Part shown: positions 1 through 7,157 of the stretch, one piece after another
Layout of the letters: each line of letters starts with the position of its first letter
Numbering within the stretch: the stretch's first letter is position 1
Origin: Gammaproteobacteria bacterium UBA7449
GTDB lineage: Bacteria > Pseudomonadota > Gammaproteobacteria > Pseudomonadales > Pseudohongiellaceae
NCBI GenBank assembly: GCA_002477465.1
Contig: DLPV01000004.1
Coordinates: 9,082 to 25,110, forward strand
Direction of reading: 5' to 3'
Length of the DNA stretch: 16,029 nt
Translations under genes and position numbers: made by a program
The notes under the pieces: model-generated
The model's input: only the letters and a program-made list of their open reading frames with translations
Databases searched by the model: none
Told to the model about the DNA's origin: nothing

Positions 1-1575
1 GCTGACAATGAGGCGCCGTTGCCCCGGGGCAGCGGCAGCAGAGGCGTGGAGTTATGGCAAAGCGGCGCAGATGCGCGCCTGCTGTCAGTGCGCAACGGCT
101 CCCTGTTCGCTTTAGATCCGCAAACGGGAGAACCCATCACTGCATTCTCCGACAGCGGCCGTCTGAACCTGGTGCCGGAAGGCGCGCAAACTTTCAGTCT
201 TACCTCCAGCGGCCCACTGGTGGTGAACGATGTGATTATTATTACCGGCACGGTAGACGGCGCCGGTGATAGTGGCACCACATGGCGCGGCGTGCAGTCC
301 GAAGACGTACGTGGCTTCGACGTTCGCAGCGGCGAGTTACTGTGGACTTTTCATGCCGTACCCCGGGAAGGCGAGTTCGGTACCGAGACCTGGGGCAACG
401 ACTCGTGGCGCGATTCCGGCGATCTGGGCTCCTGGTGCTGCCTGAGCGCAGATGAAGAGTTGGGCTATGTCTATGTGCCCTTTACGGCGCCGACCGCCGC
501 CTACTATGGTGGTCACCGCCCTGGAGATAATCTCTACTCCAACAGCCTCGTCGCCATTGACGTGATTACCGGCGAACGGGTCTGGCATTTCCAGATGGTG
601 CATCACGATGTCTGGGAATATGACAATGTCGGGCCGCCGGTCCTGGGTGACATTGTGGTCGAAGGTCGCCCGATCAAGGCTGTCATGCAGGCCAACAAGA
701 CCGGCTGGGTCTACGTATTTGATCGCGTGACCGGTGAACCGGTGTGGCCGATCGAAGAGATACCAGTACCCCAATCCGACGTCCCGGGTGAACAGCTGTC
801 CGCAACACAGCCCTTCCCTACCAAACCTGCCCCCATAGCAACCCAGGGAATTACCGAAGCAGACATCATCGACTATCCCGAGATCGGACAGATCGCAAGG
901 GCAACCGTAGCCAATTTTGTGATCGGACCAATATTTACTCCTCCTACACTTATCAGCGAAAAGCCAGGTGGCACACAAGGCACCCTGACTCTACCCGGCT
1001 CATGGGGTTCGGCAAACTGGAACACCGGTGCCTTCGATCCGGACACCGGCTACTACTATGGTTTTACCAATGACATCCCCCGCGTCTATCGTCTCGAGGC
1101 AACAGAAGATCCGGAGGCGGAAATGGCATACTGGAGCCCAAACCGGGAAGCGCCCTACCTCGATGGCATTCCTCTGACCAAGCCACCCTGGGGACGCATC
1201 ACCGCCATCGACATGAACCGCGGCGAACACATCTGGCAGGTGGCCAATGGCGATTCCCTTAGCGATCACCCCGATCTTGAAAACCTGAACCTGTCCAACC
1301 TGGGCATCGCTAGCCGCCCGGCTGCGCTGCTCACCAAAACCCTATTGTTCATTGGCGAAGGCAGTAACAACCATGGCGGCACCCAACCCAATATGTGGGG
1401 AACCGCTTTTCGCGCATACGATAAATTGACCGGCGATGTTCTGTGGTCAACCGACCTTCCCTCCGCCACCACCAGTTCTCCCATGAGTTATGTGCATGAA
1501 GGCAAACAATACATCGTCGTCGCCGTCGGCAGTCTGGGCGACCCCGGTCAATGGGTTGCCCTGGCCCTGCCTTAA
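1..1575 (+). CDS. PQQ-dependent dehydrogenase (quinoprotein), 5'-truncated by window edge
   Basis: C-terminal 524 residues of a quinoprotein dehydrogenase. The frame is open to base 1, so the true start and signal peptide lie outside the window, and the TTG at 19 is not the start. Enzymes of this eight-bladed beta-propeller family oxidise alcohols or sugars in the periplasm using pyrroloquinoline quinone and pass electrons to the respiratory chain. Visible family features are the DNLYSNSLVAIDVITGERVW blade motif (about 527-586), the following HFQMVHHDVWEYD segment, repeated tryptophan-docking-like motifs such as GWVYVFDRVTGEPVWP and GEHIWQV, and the terminal SSPMSYVHEGKQYIVVAVG element before the stop. 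Full-length relatives are usually around 600-750 residues, so roughly a quarter is missing at the left. An adjacent Cys-Cys pair (436-441) stands where I recall relatives having small or Pro residues. The substrate cannot be assigned. A short gene follows after 20 bp and is probably cotranscribed. Confidence 0.93.
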   Translation, partial: ADNEAPLPRGSGSRGVELWQSGADARLLSVRNGSLFALDPQTGEPITAFSDSGRLNLVPEGAQTFSLTSSGPLVVNDVIIITGTVDGAGDSGTTWRGVQSEDVRGFDVRSGELLWTFHAVPREGEFGTETWGNDSWRDSGDLGSWCCLSADEELGYVYVPFTAPTAAYYGGHRPGDNLYSNSLVAIDVITGERVWHFQMVHHDVWEYDNVGPPVLGDIVVEGRPIKAVMQANKTGWVYVFDRVTGEPVWPIEEIPVPQSDVPGEQLSATQPFPTKPAPIATQGITEADIIDYPEIGQIARATVANFVIGPIFTPPTLISEKPGGTQGTLTLPGSWGSANWNTGAFDPDTGYYYGFTNDIPRVYRLEATEDPEAEMAYWSPNREAPYLDGIPLTKPPWGRITAIDMNRGEHIWQVANGDSLSDHPDLENLNLSNLGIASRPAALLTKTLLFIGEGSNNHGGTQPNMWGTAFRAYDKLTGDVLWSTDLPSATTSSPMSYVHEGKQYIVVAVGSLGDPGQWVALALP

Positions 1576-1595
1576 ACCAAAAAAGGAACAGTTTG

Positions 1596-1928
1596 ATGAG
1601 CTTTGGCATCACCAAAACCATTCCGGCTTCTAGCGGCCAGGAGGGCATCGACTCTCTCTATGATGCTTCTCGCAGCGAGTTTGAATTCCATATGGCCGGC
1701 AGTCCTTCCAAACTCAAGGTGGGCGATTTTGTCTACACCATATTCAAAGACGAGTTGATCGGCCGCCTGCCGATAACCGAGTTCATTGGTGGCGCCAAAA
1801 ATCCCAAGTCTGGGAGACCGCGCACTCTCATCATGGTTGCTTGCCCAGGGGAAAGGCTCTCTACCCCCATTCCCCGCAAGGGCCATCGTGGCACGCGTTA
1901 CTATGACGGAGCGGATTGGCCGGTATAG
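1596..1928 (+). CDS. conserved-looking 110-aa protein of unknown function
   Basis: A 110-residue soluble protein with no signal peptide or membrane segment. The ATG at 1596 is preceded by an AAGGA ribosome-binding site about 8 bases upstream. The same frame extends back to an ATG at 1551, but that overlaps the dehydrogenase and lacks a good site. The middle of the protein (KVGDFVYTIFKDELIGRLPI) reads like a small beta-barrel of the PUA/ASCH/EVE kind. The C-terminal part is rich in Gly, Arg and Pro (PRKGHRGTRYYDGADWP) and looks conserved rather than random. I do not recognise a named family; the PUA-like suggestion is weak inference from hydrophobicity pattern. It lies 20 bp after the dehydrogenase gene on the same strand, so the two are probably cotranscribed. 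The palindromic repeat begins about a dozen bases after its stop. Confidence 0.7.
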   Translation: MSFGITKTIPASSGQEGIDSLYDASRSEFEFHMAGSPSKLKVGDFVYTIFKDELIGRLPITEFIGGAKNPKSGRPRTLIMVACPGERLSTPIPRKGHRGTRYYDGADWPV

Positions 1929-2432
1929 TGTTGGGGTGGATTGGCGAGGACAGTGCGGCGAAAGGCCACTGCCAGTATTTACCTCTGGCGAGGTCCGCGC
2001 CGCTCCGCGGTGCCTTCCTTCCCCAAAGAAGCCCAAACCTGCGGTTCGGTCTTTTTGGCTCACTCAGCGCTGGCCCTTTTACTGCGCCTGAGGTAAACAC
2101 TGCCAGCGGCCCCTCGACTATCGTGCTGGATTCTCGCTGGGCCATAACGGCTTGCTAAAATCTTGGTTTCTCTATCTTTAGAAGTTCATGCCGCAACTAC
2201 TGCGAGAGCAGACTTCACCAATTGCTGCATCCTTCCCTATGTAAGAAGCCAAACCTGAATCATCCACTGGAGCATTTACCTAAATGGGAGAGTTTGCAGG
2301 GGCGGGTCTTCTTCTTTCATTTAAGTTTGAAAAGTATATCTAAAAACCCATGGAAACCTGAGGGTATCAACTGAAGCGTCAAAAAGACCGCGCCCGACAG
2401 TTAATCGAATCCAGAAGCTAGAAGCCTGCCAA
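1929..2432. other. gene-free intergenic region (504 bp)
   Basis: This stretch separates the plus-strand dehydrogenase operon from the minus-strand amidase, whose 3' ends converge on it. Its left part holds the large imperfect palindrome described separately (about 1941-2142). The right part (2143-2432) shows no convincing ORF, RNA gene or clear terminator with a U-tract. Short ORFs crossing it on both strands are by-products of the palindrome and have no ribosome-binding sites. Confidence 0.7.
1941..2142. repeat. large imperfect palindrome: two diverged repeat units in inverted orientation
   Basis: The left arm at 1964-1985 and the reverse complement of 2090-2111 match at 19 of 22 bases (GGCCACTGCCAGTATTTACC against GGCCGCTGGCAGTGTTTACC, followed by TC in both). 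Near the centre, 2023-2039 (CCAAAGAAGCCCAAACC) pairs imperfectly with 2043-2058 (GGTTCGGTCTTTTTGG), leaving a three-base loop. The two nested arm pairs share nearly the same centre, about 2038-2041. Weaker similarity continues outward to about 1941 and 2142. The bases between the conserved arm sections differ, so this looks like two old copies of one unit facing each other rather than a fresh inversion. It could act as a terminator for the dehydrogenase operon or be a MITE-like or REP-like extragenic element. Terminal target-site duplications were not found by eye. Confidence 0.65.
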
Positions 2433-3845
2433 TCACAGGTCAGGATGACACAGGTGCCACTGCGTCACAGATTGATAGGCATTGCCGATGCGGCATAGCG
2501 TCGCCTCCGCCAGGTTATTGCCTAGCAGCTGCATCACATAGGGTTGCAGCTGATCGTTGAATCCGCAGGGCAAGGATAGGGTTGGGGTACCGGCGAGATC
2601 AGCTGGAATAGTGAACTGACCCTGGAAATGTTTAACCACTTCTTTCATGGCCTCAGCATCACCGTATTGAGCAGCGCTGTCGACCTCGAATACCATGCCT
2701 CCCGATGGGCAGATCACCGCATCAACTTTCTTTAGTTCAGCATTGAATCGCTTGTTGAACTCTTCCCGTTTTTGCGTGGCCTCTACATACTCTGCATGGC
2801 TCATCTTCATGCCGATTTCAAGCACGGCTCTGAGGTAGCCGCCATACTCCTGCGCCCGACTCGGGAAAAAATCTTTGTGCGCCTGAAAAGCTTCGTAACC
2901 AGTAAGCGGCAACCATAGATTGCGATACTCCATGGGGCCCTCCTGCGGCAATTGAACCTCGACACATTCCATACCAAGCTCAGAGAACTTCAAGATGGCT
3001 TTTTCAATGGCCTGCAACAGGCCGGTGTCAGTACCGTTACTAAACCAGGCCCGGTCGATCCCAAGACGCAGGCCTTTCAGCTCTGTACCGATTAGCGGGG
3101 GTATTATCACCGGACCAGTTGCTAACGAGGTCTCATCCTTGTCATCGAAGCCGGCTATCGCGTTATACATGGCAGCCACATCAGCGACCGAGCGGGCCAT
3201 GGGGCCGACGTGGTCCAAGGATTCGGCCAGCGGCAGCACACCATAGCGACTAACCCGGCCATAAGTGGGCTTGAGGCCAGTCACACCATTCGCCATTGAG
3301 GGATAGCGAATTGAGCCGCCAGTATCCGTGCCAATAGCCGCAAAACACAAGCCCGCCGCAACCGCTACGCCCGAACCAGAGGATGACACCCCAACCCATA
3401 GGGTTTCACCCCAGGGATTCTTGGGAATCGGAAAGTCCGGGTTGTAGGCAGACAAGGCCCCTTCGGTAAGGTTTAGTTTACCGAGTAATACAGCACCGGC
3501 GTTGCGCAGCCTCTCCACAACAGTCGCGTCATAGTCCGGTATAAAGTCACGGCGCACTTTTAAGCCACCCATGGTCTTTACGTCTTTGGTAAAGCACAGG
3601 TCTTTCAGGGCGACCGGCACGCCGTGTAAAGGCCCACGATAGTTGCCCTGCAGAATCTCTTGTTCGGCCAATATCGCCTGCGCACGAGCCAATTCATCAG
3701 TCACGGTGGCATAACTCAACAGATCGGCGTCAAGTCGATTCACCCGTTCCAACATGTGCTCGGTGAGCATGACTGGCGACAGTTCCCGGGCCCGAATCTG
3801 CTCGGAAATAGTGCTTAGCGATTGATAGTGGAGTGGCGCAGGCAT
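2433..3845 (-). CDS. amidase signature (AS) family hydrolase
   Basis: A 470-residue amidase-signature enzyme, the usual length for the family. These enzymes hydrolyse carboxamides with a Ser-cis-Ser-Lys triad. The triad is visible: Lys81 in GVPVALKDL, cis-Ser154 in the SSSGSG stretch and the nucleophile Ser178 in GTDTGGSIRYP. Positions were assigned by matching spacing to fatty-acid amide hydrolase. The loop before the Ser-rich stretch reads ETLWVGVSSSGSG, where the usual form is closer to PGGSSSGSA, a mild departure. No signal peptide is evident. It is not next to gatB or gatC, so it is more likely a catabolic amidase than the tRNA amidotransferase A subunit. The upstream gene on the same strand ends 30 bp before the ATG, suggesting cotranscription, and no strong ribosome-binding site precedes this start. 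The substrate is unknown. Confidence 0.93.
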   Translation of the reverse strand: MPAPLHYQSLSTISEQIRARELSPVMLTEHMLERVNRLDADLLSYATVTDELARAQAILAEQEILQGNYRGPLHGVPVALKDLCFTKDVKTMGGLKVRRDFIPDYDATVVERLRNAGAVLLGKLNLTEGALSAYNPDFPIPKNPWGETLWVGVSSSGSGVAVAAGLCFAAIGTDTGGSIRYPSMANGVTGLKPTYGRVSRYGVLPLAESLDHVGPMARSVADVAAMYNAIAGFDDKDETSLATGPVIIPPLIGTELKGLRLGIDRAWFSNGTDTGLLQAIEKAILKFSELGMECVEVQLPQEGPMEYRNLWLPLTGYEAFQAHKDFFPSRAQEYGGYLRAVLEIGMKMSHAEYVEATQKREEFNKRFNAELKKVDAVICPSGGMVFEVDSAAQYGDAEAMKEVVKHFQGQFTIPADLAGTPTLSLPCGFNDQLQPYVMQLLGNNLAEATLCRIGNAYQSVTQWHLCHPDL

Positions 3846-3875
3846 AAGACGATTATTAAGGAAATTGGTTCGGGA

Positions 3876-4331
3876 CTATGGCGCCGGTATAGCGTGTCCG
3901 ATCATGGTGGCACCTTCGAACACCGCCAGATCCATCACGTTACGCTCATCGATGAAGATGAAATCAAACTCACCGTTTTTGTTGTTGTCACTGTGCAGCA
4001 TCACGATCATCATTTCACCGGCAGCAATACCCTTATGAATTTCGACTTCAACATCACTGTTAGTGCCTGACTCCAAGAAAGTGCGTCCCACGACGCGATC
4101 ACCATTAGGAGCACCATTCATAAACGGGTGAATGACCAGCCAACCGTCTCCTTCGATCTGCACCTCGGAGAAAATCAGGGTATTACCCTGCTTCTTTACA
4201 TTCTCAACGGTAATCCAATTGCTATCACCGTTACCTATACCCGACTGGGCTAAGGCGACGCTACTCGCGAAAGCGATCAGCAGGGTGAGCATTAAAGCTA
4301 TCTGGCGGAACTGGCGAATTGCTAAATGCAT
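3876..4331 (-). CDS. secreted DUF7282-like protein
   Basis: A 151-residue protein with a Sec signal peptide: a basic start, a hydrophobic stretch at about 11-26, and likely cleavage after ALA at residue 28. The mature part resembles the DUF7282 domain as I know it, with alternating beta-strand-like segments, a GWLVIHPFMNGAP motif (63-74), a GTNSDVEVEI segment (89-98) and MLHSDNNKNGEFDF (111-124). The last resembles an acidic DxNxNG calcium-binding loop, although calcium binding is inference. The function of the family is unknown, and the assignment is from memory of the motif pattern. The ATG at 4331 has an AGGA site about 6 bases upstream. It is the first gene of a probable two-gene unit with the amidase. 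The intervening 30 bp holds no terminator. Confidence 0.8.
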   Translation of the reverse strand: MHLAIRQFRQIALMLTLLIAFASSVALAQSGIGNGDSNWITVENVKKQGNTLIFSEVQIEGDGWLVIHPFMNGAPNGDRVVGRTFLESGTNSDVEVEIHKGIAAGEMMIVMLHSDNNKNGEFDFIFIDERNVMDLAVFEGATMIGHAIPAP

Positions 4332-4346
4332 ATTGATCCTATAGAG

Positions 4347-4374
4347 ACAATAAAAAGCTGCTGACTGTCACCAA
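4347..4374 (-). promoter_or_regulatory. possible sigma-70 promoter for the DUF7282-amidase unit
   Basis: On the minus strand, TTGGTG (4374-4369) and TATTGT (4352-4347) are separated by 16 bases and lie just upstream of the ribosome-binding site for the gene starting at 4331. Each hexamer matches the consensus at four of six positions. This is a weak match and the leader would be short. Confidence 0.25.
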
Positions 4375-4415
4375 TATGAGAGCGATTAATCACTGCAGGC
4401 CTGGTTTGCTGCCAT

Positions 4416-4447
4416 AAAAAAAGGCAGGCCATGTATACAGCCTGCCC
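4416..4447 (-). terminator. rho-independent terminator of the aminotransferase operon
   Basis: Read on the minus strand, GCAGGC and its flanking G/C bases (4446-4440) pair with 4429-4423 to give a perfect 7-bp GC-rich stem (GGCAGGC with GCCTGCC). A loop containing a second small palindrome, TGTATACA, follows, and the stem is followed at once by seven T residues (4422-4416). It lies 63 bp past the stop codon of the MalY-like gene, which marks that gene as the end of its transcript and separates it from the DUF7282 gene. Confidence 0.85.
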
Positions 4448-4509
4448 TTCTCTCAATTGGTTGTCAGTGTTGCAACTTTAACAGGCGCTAACGGCCAGTT
4501 TAGGCTGTA

Positions 4510-5874
4510 TTAAACCTTGTTCACCGCAGCGGCCATGGCTTCTAGCACATCCTGAACCACCACCTGTGAAGAGGCGATATTCATACGCATACGGCCGGCT
4601 CCACCCTGACCATAGTTGGAACCTGGGTTCAGATAGACGCCAGAGTTATACACCATCCAATCCTGTAGGTAATGCTCAGGCGAGCGCTTATCATGAGCTT
4701 TGGCCATCTCATCAGCACCGATTGCCGCCATTGTCTTGGTGAAGTCCAGGAAAGTCATGTACGTGCCTTCGTTGCGAACATAGCCCACTGAGGGCATATT
4801 TTTCTTAACGAAGTCTTCAATCATGGTGTGAGTGCGATCCATGTAGGCATTCGCCTGGTCGAACCAGTCGCGGCCATACTTGTAGGCAGCGACGTTGGCA
4901 ACCACGCCCAAGGTACTGAGCTCGGCGCGATGATACTTGTTAACTCGCCCCAGCATCGTTGGAGACTTGGAGTAGTAATAGGCGTTCTTCATGCCAGCGA
5001 GGTTGAATGTCTTACTGATGGCATTGAAAGTGAGGCTGTTATTCACTACGTCGCGGTCTGGCAGAGCGGAAAACGGAGTGAACTTCTGGCCATCGCGAAT
5101 CACATCAGAATGGATTTCATCAGACAGCACCACGATGCCGTGCTCCAGCGCCAGTCGGCCAGCGCGCAGCAATTCTTCTTCACGCCACACATTGCCGGTT
5201 GGGTTCTGAGGGTTACACACGATCAGGGCGCGAACGTCGGAAGTCATCTTGGCTTCCAGATCGTCAAAGTCGATTTCATATCGACCGTTCACTAATTTCA
5301 TTTCGCTATCGACGGTCTCTATATTGGCAGCGCTGGCCATGGTGTAGAAACCGGAGTAGGCAGGCGACATGATCAATACTTTACTGCCGCGGGGCGCGAA
5401 CGCGCGCATCGCAGCAATCATGCCAGGATAAACGCCGTCGGACAGAGTTACCATGCTGCTATCGAGGTCGTTGTTGTGATAATCGCCGTTCCACTTCACT
5501 ACCTCGTCGCGCAACTCCTCGGTGCTGGCCATGTAGCCCCAGCTGTGGTGCTGAACCCGTTCCATCAGTGCTTCGGTGATACAGGGTGCACACTCGAAGT
5601 CCATGGAGGCCACGCCCATGCCAAATTTGAATTCACCATTTGGATAGCTGCGAGGCGGGGAATCCCAGCGCGCGCAGTTTTGACCAGCCCGACTGTAGAC
5701 CTTGTCGAAATCGTACATGCCATTGGCAAGTCGGGGATAGCTATCTGAAGGGCTACCGCTCTGGGCATTGGCGGTGGAAGCGGCGGTGGCAAGGGTACCG
5801 GTCGCTCCCGCTACTGCGGTAAAACCCGCATTCTTCATGAAGGCTCTTCTATTAAGTCCAACTTTCTTAGTCAT
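4510..5874 (-). CDS. Tat-exported MalY/PatB-like PLP-dependent aminotransferase / C-S lyase
   Basis: A 454-residue fold-type I PLP enzyme preceded by a twin-arginine signal: NRRAFMK at 8-14, a small-residue hydrophobic stretch, and probable cleavage after ANA at residue 37. The enzyme part aligns by motif with the MalY/PatB group: a FDKV..R.GQN.ARWD start (56-71), MDFECAPCITEAL (91-103) and GYM (113-115). PLP contacts are Asn224 in NPQNPTG, Asp252 in SDEIHSD, the Schiff-base Lys288 in ISKTFNL and the substrate-carboxylate Arg430. MalY and PatB are cytoplasmic cystathionine or cysteine beta-lyases; the Tat signal places this one in the periplasm, which fits export of a cofactor-loaded folded protein. 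Transaminase against C-S lyase activity cannot be decided. The start has a GAGG site 8 bases upstream. It is last in a probable three-gene operon, with a strong terminator following. Confidence 0.92.
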   Translation of the reverse strand: MTKKVGLNRRAFMKNAGFTAVAGATGTLATAASTANAQSGSPSDSYPRLANGMYDFDKVYSRAGQNCARWDSPPRSYPNGEFKFGMGVASMDFECAPCITEALMERVQHHSWGYMASTEELRDEVVKWNGDYHNNDLDSSMVTLSDGVYPGMIAAMRAFAPRGSKVLIMSPAYSGFYTMASAANIETVDSEMKLVNGRYEIDFDDLEAKMTSDVRALIVCNPQNPTGNVWREEELLRAGRLALEHGIVVLSDEIHSDVIRDGQKFTPFSALPDRDVVNNSLTFNAISKTFNLAGMKNAYYYSKSPTMLGRVNKYHRAELSTLGVVANVAAYKYGRDWFDQANAYMDRTHTMIEDFVKKNMPSVGYVRNEGTYMTFLDFTKTMAAIGADEMAKAHDKRSPEHYLQDWMVYNSGVYLNPGSNYGQGGAGRMRMNIASSQVVVQDVLEAMAAAVNKV

Positions 5875-6021
5875 CGCGGCAACCTCTTTAACCTTTCTAT
5901 CTATATGTTTTTATTGATTTTTAGAATTATCAGTAATTACTTAACCATGCAGGATATGCCTGATATGGAATGAGTGCAAGCCTATTGAGCTGGAGCGCTC
6001 AAGCGCGTCTCAATACCGCAG

Positions 6022-7056
6022 TTAACGGCCCTCAGCATCTCTGCGCTCCTGCGCCCTGGCGCCCCGCAAAATATTCACCATGCCGTAATTTCCTTCATGG
6101 CAGGCATACTCATACAACAGGCCACCAACCTTGGTCATTGGCACAATGCCGGTAAAGCGGTCGGTGAAAGTTGCCGGGTCCTCAACAGTGAATTCATAGT
6201 CCACGGTGAGCTCATCGACACGGGTAAATCGCTCGGTTAGTAGCTTGCCCGCTGACGTCCCGGCCTGGCCAAAACTGGCGGAGAGCCCGTTGAAATTGCG
6301 CGTTACCACCACCAGAGTATCACCGTCCCAGTAGCCCCTGGAATCACCGGTCCATAAACCCACTTCTGAATCGAGCGCCTGAATATCCGCGGCTGAGTCG
6401 TAAAGCGGCACAATACGGGCATCGTGAATCATCTCAGTCAACAATACTGTGATGTCGCGGGACTGAAAAATCTGCACATTGTTGTTGTAGAGACTGGGCA
6501 CGAAGGGAGGTCCGGCATTAAACCCGATAAGGCAGCGTTCCGATAAACCGCGATCCTCTGGGCCATCGGTGCCAATGCCACCCGCAGCAATGCGCACAGG
6601 GCGGGATTCTCCCGTGGTTGCGCCGCCATACATACCCTGGCGGGCGACAGCGCCTTCCACCAGATCGGGCAATTGGCCATTCTCCGGATACACAATATGA
6701 GAGGTGCGCACCAGCTCGCCGATTCCAGCGTTCTCTATCCAGAAGTCGTTATAGGATTCATCTACGCCCTCGATGGCCAGAGCCCCGTCTGAACTCGCAT
6801 CGGCAGCGGCTCTGCGGGCCTCAATTTCCTCGATTTCTGCAGCAGAGAGAAACTGTCGAGTGCCATACTGCGCGGGCCGCTGCATCGGCACATTCGAGGA
6901 GAAATTCCAGACTCCCTGCAAATCAGGCTGGCCCCATTCCGTTCGCGGCACTTCGTAGTCACCTTGAGCCAAAACTTTGCCGGCTATGAGTAGGGAGGCT
7001 GAGAGTAGAATGGGAGAAAAAAGTGCTCGGCTGGAGCGGCGCTTCGTGTCAGTCAT
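6022..7056 (-). CDS. secreted protein of unknown function (YWDGDTLVV / YEYACHEGNY family)
   Basis: A 344-residue protein with a Sec-type signal peptide (basic residues 5-10, hydrophobic 12-26, likely cleavage after VLA at 30). I recognise the pattern of a large uncharacterised family common in marine Gammaproteobacteria and Acidobacteria. Its hallmarks are PDLQGVWN (44-51), RCL (174-176), EMIHDARIVPL (208-218), GYWDGDTLVVVTRNFNG (241-257), ERFTRVD...YEFTVEDP (275-294) and YEYACHEGNYGMVNILRGAR (315-334). No catalytic role is known to me, and the strongly conserved acidic, His and Cys residues suggest a binding or catalytic site. It lies between two Tat-exported aminotransferases on the same strand, 101 bp from the upstream one and 147 bp from the downstream one, so a shared periplasmic task is plausible. 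No strong ribosome-binding site is seen before this ATG. Confidence 0.85.
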   Translation of the reverse strand: MTDTKRRSSRALFSPILLSASLLIAGKVLAQGDYEVPRTEWGQPDLQGVWNFSSNVPMQRPAQYGTRQFLSAAEIEEIEARRAAADASSDGALAIEGVDESYNDFWIENAGIGELVRTSHIVYPENGQLPDLVEGAVARQGMYGGATTGESRPVRIAAGGIGTDGPEDRGLSERCLIGFNAGPPFVPSLYNNNVQIFQSRDITVLLTEMIHDARIVPLYDSAADIQALDSEVGLWTGDSRGYWDGDTLVVVTRNFNGLSASFGQAGTSAGKLLTERFTRVDELTVDYEFTVEDPATFTDRFTGIVPMTKVGGLLYEYACHEGNYGMVNILRGARAQERRDAEGR

Positions 7057-7111
7057 AGGTCTACTGTTATTTTTTCTGTTTTACTACAAAAAATGGAGAA
7101 CCAAACAGATT

Positions 7112-7140
7112 CGGGCCCCGGCGCTTTCGCCTGGGGCCCG
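7112..7140 (-). terminator. very GC-rich hairpin in the aminotransferase operon (attenuator, terminator or processing site)
   Basis: CGGGCCCCGGCG at 7112-7123 pairs with CGCCTGGGGCCCG at 7128-7140, a 12-bp stem with one bulged base and a four-base loop. It lies 17 bp after the stop of the HisC-like gene and before the secreted-protein gene on the same strand. On the minus strand it is followed by a mixed AATCTGTTT rather than a clean U-tract, so it may terminate only partly or protect the 3' end of the upstream message. The hairpin is clear; its role is inference. Confidence 0.55.
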
Positions 7141-7157
7141 CATCAATGCGATGCTTA

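Noticed and set aside
337..978. 213-residue minus-strand ORF inside the dehydrogenase
   Set aside because: Antisense shadow of the quinoprotein gene; no ribosome-binding site and no family resemblance, while the plus-strand frame has clear motifs.
1572..2145. Overlapping ORFs on both strands across the small gene and the palindrome
   Set aside because: They arise from the inverted repeat and from the antisense of the 110-residue gene; none has a credible start signal.
2433..3845. Amidase considered as GatA of the tRNA amidotransferase
   Set aside because: No gatB or gatC neighbour; the upstream gene is a secreted DUF7282-like protein, and the Ser-rich loop departs from the usual form.
5984..6014. 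Hairpin ATTGAG...CTCAAT with inner GCGC pairs after the secreted-protein gene, considered as a terminator
   Set aside because: The stem is interrupted and no T-run follows on the minus strand; the true terminator of the transcript is at 4416-4447.
7027..7056. KRRSSR in the secreted unknown protein considered as a third Tat signal
   Set aside because: The residues after the Arg pair do not fit the RRxFLK pattern, and the segment looks like an ordinary basic Sec n-region.
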